The notes beneath the pieces were generated by a model. That model was given only the letters and a program-made list of their open reading frames with translations, was not told where the DNA came from and searched no databases. Of a DNA stretch of 64,000 bases, positions 59,624-64,000 are shown piece by piece. Each line of letters begins with the position of its first letter. Within the stretch, counting starts at the first letter, position 1. Source of the DNA: Jiangella asiatica (GTDB taxonomy: Bacteria > Actinomycetota > Actinomycetes > Jiangellales > Jiangellaceae); assembly GCF_004349065.1 (NCBI RefSeq), contig NZ_SMKZ01000013.1, positions 1 through 64,000 of the forward strand, read 5' to 3'. Both the position numbers and the translations under genes were made by a program.

Positions 59624-60898
59624 GTGGCCGTCGCTACTGCATCGAAGACCACCCGGTTCCGGTGGCGACGCGCCGTCCGGGTCTGTGCGCTGGCCGCCTT
59701 GGGCGTCGTCCTGAGCGCGGCCGCGCCAGCCGCCGCCGGTGACGTCCCGCACGCCGGCACCGTCGACGAACTGGTCGAACAGTTGCGCGCCGACCCCGTC
59801 CTGGTGCAGCCGTCGATGGCGATGGGCGACTCCCGACGCGCCCACGAGGTGCTCGCCGACGCCGCGGCCGAGGTCGACGTCCCGGTCTACGTCGTGCTGG
59901 CCGACACCCCATCCGACCTGGCGCACGCCGAGCGCGTGGCCGAGCAGGCGGCCATCCTGTTCCGCGCGGAGCTCGGCGACGGGCTCTACCACGTCGAGTT
60001 CCTGGACGGGATCTCCTACACCCAGGCCTGGGGCGACGGCCTGGACGACTTCACCGTCCGTCCCGCGGCCGACGCCATCAGGCGCGCCGAGGCGAACGCA
60101 CCGGGCGAGTATCCGCGGGCGTCGGCGCTGTTGGAGGCGGTTTACACGGTGCGGTCCGCCGCCGAACCCGGCGCCGCGCTGCCCGACGCCGTCGTCGACG
60201 AGTACGCCGGCCAGCCGTGGGCGATCCTCCCAGAGTCGGACCATGACCGAGCCGATGCCACCGCAGCACGCTGGGTGGCGGCGATCGCCACCGGCACCGG
60301 CATCGTCGTCGCCGGGCTCATCGTCAGCCTCGTCGTCGCTCGGACGAAGCCGCTGCCCCGCCGGCACCACGACACCGGGCCGGACCGCGCCGGCCACGCA
60401 CCGGCGCCGGCCGACGTCCGCGCCCAGGCGGAACGGCGGCTCGACGCCGCCCGGCGTGGCCTGGCCAGGCTGCCCGCCGGCTCCCTGTCGACGCCACCCG
60501 CCACGGCGGCCGGACTCGCCATCGAGGCGGCGGACCGGGTGCTGACGTCCGGCGACGACCTCGACGCTGTCGGCGCCCTCGTGCTGGCGCACAGCGCGAA
60601 CCGCGAGCTGGACCGCATGTCCAAGCCGATGCTGGAGGCTTATCGGCCGTGCTTCGTCAACCCCATGCACGGTGAGGCCCAGGACACCGTCCAGGTGGGC
60701 GGGTCGTCGATCGACGCGCCGGTCTGCCGGTCCTGCGCCCGTGACCGCGCGGGGCGACCGTTCCTGTCGGTGCGCCGGCGGCTGCGCGGCTGGGTGCCGT
60801 ACGTCGAGACGTCCACGGTGTGGGCGCGCACCGGCTTCGGCGCCCTGGTCGGCGACCTCGCGGCCCAGGTGCTCGACGATCGGAGCGCCCGCCGATGA
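59624..60898 (+). CDS. Membrane protein of unknown function, first of a three-gene operon
   Basis: 424 aa. N-terminal signal or anchor (about 13-38, LAALGVVLSAAAPAAA), an extracytoplasmic alpha/beta domain to ~220 with VPVYVVLADTPSD that recalls TPM-type domains, a membrane segment at about 223-246, and a cytoplasmic part. Near 345-424 is a Cys/His-containing domain: CFVNPMHG, then CRSCARD, and WARTGFGALVGDL at the end. The third gene of the operon has the same domain. GTG 59624 is nearly leaderless (TAGGCT 7 nt upstream). Its stop overlaps the next start (ATGA). I do not recognise the family. Confidence 0.75.
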   Translation: MAVATASKTTRFRWRRAVRVCALAALGVVLSAAAPAAAGDVPHAGTVDELVEQLRADPVLVQPSMAMGDSRRAHEVLADAAAEVDVPVYVVLADTPSDLAHAERVAEQAAILFRAELGDGLYHVEFLDGISYTQAWGDGLDDFTVRPAADAIRRAEANAPGEYPRASALLEAVYTVRSAAEPGAALPDAVVDEYAGQPWAILPESDHDRADATAARWVAAIATGTGIVVAGLIVSLVVARTKPLPRRHHDTGPDRAGHAPAPADVRAQAERRLDAARRGLARLPAGSLSTPPATAAGLAIEAADRVLTSGDDLDAVGALVLAHSANRELDRMSKPMLEAYRPCFVNPMHGEAQDTVQVGGSSIDAPVCRSCARDRAGRPFLSVRRRLRGWVPYVETSTVWARTGFGALVGDLAAQVLDDRSARR

Positions 60899-61551
60899 GC
60901 CGCCGCCTCCGTGGGCTGCTGATCACGCTGGTCTGCGCACTGGCCGGCGTCGCCGTCGCCTGGTGGGCCGCCACCCGCGGCGTCCCGGCCGAACCCGAGG
61001 TCACCGAGCGAGCCCGGGCGGCCGCTGAGGGGTTGCGGGACTCCCACGTGTACGTCGACCCGAGCGCCGACGGCGTCTTCACCGAGGCGGAACTGAGCCG
61101 GCTCGATGCCGCAGCGGCCGCCTCCGACCCCCAGGCCTTCCTGGTGGTGTGGCCGGACAGCCCCGAGGCGGGATATCGCTTCAGCTCGGACGTGCTGGGC
61201 CAGATCGGCCGCCTGACCAGCCGGCCGGGGCTCTATATCGAGGTCAGCCCGGGCGCCGATCTGTCCAGTGTGGACGTGGGCATCACCGGCGAGTACTTCT
61301 CCGTCTACGGCGCCCTGGACGACGACGGCGAGTGGACCAGCGCCCGCGAGACCGCCCGGCTGCTGGAGGAGATCGAGGCCAACGACGGCCGCGAGTACGA
61401 ACTGGGCGTGGACACCAGCAGCCACTATTGGGGCGGCACCGGCGGCACTATAACCGCCGGCCTGCTCATCGGCGTTCTGAGCGGGGGCGTCGCCGGGCCG
61501 CTGATCCTCGGCGGCTGGTTCGCGGTACGACGACGGAGGACACGGACGTGA
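60895..61551 (+). CDS. Membrane-anchored protein of unknown function, second of the operon
   Basis: 218 aa. Membrane segment near the N-terminus (about 7-26), an extracytoplasmic domain with DSHVYVDPSADGVFTEAELSR and FLVVWPDSP, and a second membrane segment at about 187-210 with an Arg-rich tail (RRRRTRT). The ectodomain resembles those of its two neighbours, but it lacks the cytoplasmic Cys domain. ATGA overlap before and GTGA overlap after show tight coupling. Confidence 0.75.
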   Translation: MSRRLRGLLITLVCALAGVAVAWWAATRGVPAEPEVTERARAAAEGLRDSHVYVDPSADGVFTEAELSRLDAAAAASDPQAFLVVWPDSPEAGYRFSSDVLGQIGRLTSRPGLYIEVSPGADLSSVDVGITGEYFSVYGALDDDGEWTSARETARLLEEIEANDGREYELGVDTSSHYWGGTGGTITAGLLIGVLSGGVAGPLILGGWFAVRRRRTRT

Positions 61552-62708
61552 TCAGGCAGGGTGACGTGGACGAGCCGGTCTATGAGCCCGATCCGGCGGC
61601 CATCGCCGCCGATCTGGCCGACGACGGCGTGCATCTCGACCCGTCCCTCGCCGACGCCGTCACCGCCGAGCAGCTGGACGCCATCACGTCGTTCGTCGCC
61701 GCGGTTGACCATCAGGTATTCGTGCTCGCGGTGCCGCTGGACTACGGCAGCGACATCTCCTCCAACCAGCTCGTCTCCCTGGTGCACCGCGAGCTGCCCG
61801 AGGACGGCGTCTACTTCGTCTCCGCGGGGTCGGATCGCTGGCGCATCGACACCACGACATACCGCGTGTCGACCGACAACGAGAACGCGCTGGCCACGTA
61901 CGTGGCGATGGACCGTTACCCGTCGGATCTCGGCGAGCAGCTGCGTGAAACGCTCGAGATTTACACCAGCGGGAACGCCCGACAGGAGTACGACGAGCAC
62001 TCCCAGGAACGGCAGGACTCCGGCACGACCCAGAGCGACCCGGGCGAGCCGGCCCAGGTCCTCGGCATGGACGCTCCGGTGGCCGTCGGGCTGGGGGCGG
62101 CACTGGTCGCCGTCGTCGTCCTCGGCTGGCTGCTCACGCGCCGCCGGCACCCGCGGGCCGACGTCACGCTGAAGCGACGGGCCCTGCAGCGCATCTCGTC
62201 CGCGCAGACCCGGGAATGGCGCCGGCGGGCCGAGACGGAGAGCGCGGCACTGGGCGAGCGGATCCGGGAGCTCGAGATCGGCCACGGCGCCGACAGCGAG
62301 GCCTGGGCGGCCGCGCTCGACCACTACCAGGCCGCCACCGCCGTGCTGGACCGCTCGGCCGACGCCGCCGACTCCATCGGAGCCATCGTGCTCACCCGCC
62401 GCGGCGACGACGCCCTCGACCACGCCGTGGCCGGCCGGGCCTGGACACCCACGGTGGCGTGCTTCTTCAACCCCCTGCACGGCCCAGCGACGACGACGTC
62501 CCCGTGGAGCACCTCGGCCGGCAGCCGGGACGTGCCGTGCTGCGCGGACTGCCGACGCGACGTCCGCAAACGCCGGGAGCCGGAGATCCTCGACCTGCCG
62601 ACCGAGACCACGGTGATGCACTACATGGACTCCGGCGCGGAGCCGTGGGCGTCGACGGGGTTCGGCGCGCTGGCTCCTGACCTGCTGGACCGGCTGCGTC
62701 AGCGCTGA
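61548..62708 (+). CDS. Membrane protein with C-terminal Cys-rich domain, third of the operon
   Basis: 386 aa. The N-terminal domain (GVHLDPSLADAVTAEQLDAI; VFVLAVPLDYG) is like the ectodomains of the two upstream proteins, yet no signal peptide precedes it; the only membrane segment is at about 184-206. The cytoplasmic part has a helical stretch (about 215-285), then CFFNPLHG, CCADCRRD and WASTGFGALAPDL, the same domain as in the first protein. GTG 61548 follows GGAGGA at 8 nt. Topology with the N-terminus outside would need a reverse signal anchor. Confidence 0.75.
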   Translation: MIRQGDVDEPVYEPDPAAIAADLADDGVHLDPSLADAVTAEQLDAITSFVAAVDHQVFVLAVPLDYGSDISSNQLVSLVHRELPEDGVYFVSAGSDRWRIDTTTYRVSTDNENALATYVAMDRYPSDLGEQLRETLEIYTSGNARQEYDEHSQERQDSGTTQSDPGEPAQVLGMDAPVAVGLGAALVAVVVLGWLLTRRRHPRADVTLKRRALQRISSAQTREWRRRAETESAALGERIRELEIGHGADSEAWAAALDHYQAATAVLDRSADAADSIGAIVLTRRGDDALDHAVAGRAWTPTVACFFNPLHGPATTTSPWSTSAGSRDVPCCADCRRDVRKRREPEILDLPTETTVMHYMDSGAEPWASTGFGALAPDLLDRLRQR

Positions 62709-62765
62709 GAAGCTTCGCGGGGCCATCACCACGGGTTCTCCCGCTTCACGGCCACGCCGACTGGG

Positions 62766-63509
62766 CTAGGTCGTGGTCAGGGTCAGCTCGAAGGTGTAGA
62801 GCGAGGCACGGTAGATGTGCGACCCGTACTCGACCGCCCGGCCGGTGTCGTCATAGGCGATCCGTGTCATGGTGAGCAGCGGGGCGCCAGGGCTCTCGGC
62901 CAGCAGGCGGGCCTCGGCCGCGCGGGCGGCCCGGCCGCCGATGCTCTGGGTGGCGATCTTCAGGTTGATGCCGGCGTTGCGGATCAGCGCGTACAGCCCG
63001 GTCTCGGCCAGCTCGTCGGCCTGGAGCCGGACGAGCTCCGTCGGGACGAAGTTGCTCATGATCGACAGCGGCTCGTCGCCGGTGTAGCGCAGCCGGCGGA
63101 TCGCGTAGACCTCACTCCCCCCGCCCAGCCCGAGCGCTTCGGCGACGACCTCGCTGGGCTGCTGGACCTCGAAGGAGAGGATCTCGGTGCGGGGTTCCTT
63201 GCCGGCCGCGCGCAGGTCGTCGTAGAGGCTGGACAGCTCGACCGGCCGGCGCACCTTGGGCTGGACCACCTGGGTGCCCACGCCGCGCTTGCGCACCAGC
63301 AGCCCGCGGTCGACGAGATACTCGATGGCGCGGCGCATGGTGGGCCGGGACAGGCCCAGCTGGTCGGCGAGCATGATCTCGTTGTCCAGGCGGGTGCCCG
63401 GCGGGTAGGCACCGGACTCGATCAGCTGCTCGAGATGCTGCGCGACCTGGAAGTACAGCGGAACAGGGCTCGTCCGATCGACGACAAGCTGTGGGATTCC
63501 TTCGGCCAC
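62766..63509 (-). CDS. GntR-family regulator, HutC subfamily
   Basis: 247 aa. N-terminal winged helix (PLYFQVAQHLEQLIESGAYPPGTRLDNEIMLADQLGLSRPTMRRAI) and a C-terminal UTRA ligand domain (about 95-245, with RRLRYTGDEPLSIMSNFVPTEL). HutC-type proteins sense small metabolites, often sugars or amino sugars. Divergent from a binding-protein gene, which it most likely controls through sites at 63544 and/or 63632. Confidence 0.93.
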   Translation of the reverse strand: MAEGIPQLVVDRTSPVPLYFQVAQHLEQLIESGAYPPGTRLDNEIMLADQLGLSRPTMRRAIEYLVDRGLLVRKRGVGTQVVQPKVRRPVELSSLYDDLRAAGKEPRTEILSFEVQQPSEVVAEALGLGGGSEVYAIRRLRYTGDEPLSIMSNFVPTELVRLQADELAETGLYALIRNAGINLKIATQSIGGRAARAAEARLLAESPGAPLLTMTRIAYDDTGRAVEYGSHIYRASLYTFELTLTTT

Positions 63510-63543
63510 CCGGCCCCCTCATCTCGCACCTACGGACGTCAGT

Positions 63544-63555
63544 ATGTTAAGACAT
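63544..63555. promoter_or_regulatory. GntR-type half-palindrome ATGT-taag-ACAT
   Basis: The 12-mer ATGTTAAGACAT lies 35 nt upstream of the GntR gene. It contains GT.TA..AC spacing close to the HutC consensus. Likely autoregulatory. Confidence 0.45.
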
Positions 63556-63631
63556 TTGCCAGACTACCGATCGACCTGGACGGGCGCTGAGGTCGCGGTT
63601 GGGTCACTTGTTGCGGCGACATCTGGTCCTC

Positions 63632-63655
63632 GTCAGATGGTCATGACAATCTGAC
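63632..63655. promoter_or_regulatory. 24-bp near-perfect palindrome in the binding-protein promoter
   Basis: GTCAGAT at 63632-63638 and ATCTGAC at 63649-63655 with a centre GTCATGAC; only one base pair of the 12 is mismatched. GACAAT inside it (63645-63650) could be a -10 hexamer. It ends 33 nt before the lipoprotein start, so a bound repressor would block transcription. Confidence 0.65.
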
Positions 63656-63688
63656 AGCCGAACATCGAGGTTCGGCACTGGAGGACGG

Positions 63689-64000
63689 ATGAGGCTCAAC
63701 ACCAGGCTCGGCGGAACGGCCGCCGGCCTCCTCGCAGCGGCGCTCGTCCTGGCCGCGTGCGGGAGTGACGACGACGACGGCGGCTCCGGCGGCGGCGACC
63801 CCTCGCTGAACGCCGACGCGACCGAGGTCACGCTGACCATCACCGACAACTCGATCGTCGGCGGCAAGAACACCGAGGGCGCGGAATGGATCACCAACTG
63901 GGTGATCCCCGAGTTCACCGCGATGCAGGCGGAGAAGGGCGTCGACGTCACCGTCGAGTTCGAGGAGAACGGCGTCGACGACGAAGACTACAAGACCAAG
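63689..64000 (+). CDS. Extracellular solute-binding lipoprotein, N-terminal part
   Basis: Cut by the right edge; 104 codons visible and open. Lipoprotein signal peptide with lipobox LAAC (Cys at about 24) after a hydrophobic run, then an acidic/Gly linker (GSDDDDGGSGGGD) and the start of a type I binding protein (VTLTITDNSIVGG, WITNWVIPEFTA). Family 1 solute-binding proteins carry sugars or peptides to an ABC importer. GGAGG lies 5 nt before ATG. The partner permease genes would follow beyond the window. Confidence 0.8.
   Translation, partial: MRLNTRLGGTAAGLLAAALVLAACGSDDDDGGSGGGDPSLNADATEVTLTITDNSIVGGKNTEGAEWITNWVIPEFTAMQAEKGVDVTVEFEENGVDDEDYKTK

Overview
The window is high-GC DNA with GTG and TTG starts, tightly overlapping operons, a BTAD/AfsR-type regulator and DrrAB-like, F420-type and LigD-polymerase-type genes. 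This points to a filamentous or soil actinomycete (Actinomycetota); genus not determined. There are 51 protein genes, two of them cut by the window ends, plus one pseudogene. I saw no rRNA, tRNA or CRISPR array. By eye, about 11.6-36 kb is less GC-rich and has more broken or orphan genes than the right-hand third, so it looks like accessory DNA.

0-11.6 kb, minus strand. A tight operon runs acyl-CoA dehydrogenase, two MaoC/hot-dog proteins, NeuD-type acyltransferase, LegB-like dehydratase, LegC-like aminotransferase, SDR, epimerase, NeuC/LegG-like hydrolysing 2-epimerase and a Gfo/Idh/MocA oxidoreductase cut at base 1. The sugar genes match the legionaminic-acid (nonulosonic acid) pathway up to the 6-deoxy-diaminomannose stage. 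The acyl-CoA genes are transcribed first in the same operon, and an upstream 3-hydroxyacyl-CoA dehydrogenase and an enlarged TPP enzyme lie in the same direction, suggesting dedicated supply of an unusual acyl group. A PtmE-like CBS-nucleotidyltransferase, the enzyme that opens the GDP-sugar route to legionaminic acid, lies at 34.9-36.0 kb. The nonulosonate synthase and CMP-transferase are not in the window.

11.8-36 kb. Here are a GT1 glycosyltransferase; a five-gene operon (DMF-amidase-like protein, two MDR dehydrogenases, GH78 rhamnosidase, DegT aminotransferase); an LLM oxidoreductase; an orphan OppBC permease pair; an XRE regulator; a decayed gene fragment; an operon of CocE hydrolase, CaiB CoA-transferase, PapA5-like acyltransferase and DHA2 efflux pump; and two divergent CitE-like lyases. 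Together these look like an acylated-glycoconjugate or specialised-metabolite island; the product is inferred only.

36-46 kb. A regulator joining XRE and winged helix to degenerate MNT-like and HEPN-like regions is followed by an AraC paralogue without its HTH, a full AraC protein, a tryptophanase-like enzyme, a small XRE paralogue, a second GH78 rhamnosidase and a B12-binding radical SAM protein.

46-64 kb, more conserved background. Cold-shock protein; stand-alone LigD polymerase domain; an aldose 1-epimerase and M3 peptidase lying between two inverted 84-bp MITE-like repeats; TetR/MFS pair with a clear operator; serine hydrolase; large SARP/AfsR regulator; DrrAB-type exporter; a five-copy repeat array of SARP-site type; a three-gene operon of unrecognised membrane proteins sharing a Cys-rich domain; and a HutC-type GntR regulator divergent from a lipoprotein sugar-binding protein whose promoter carries a 24-bp palindrome.
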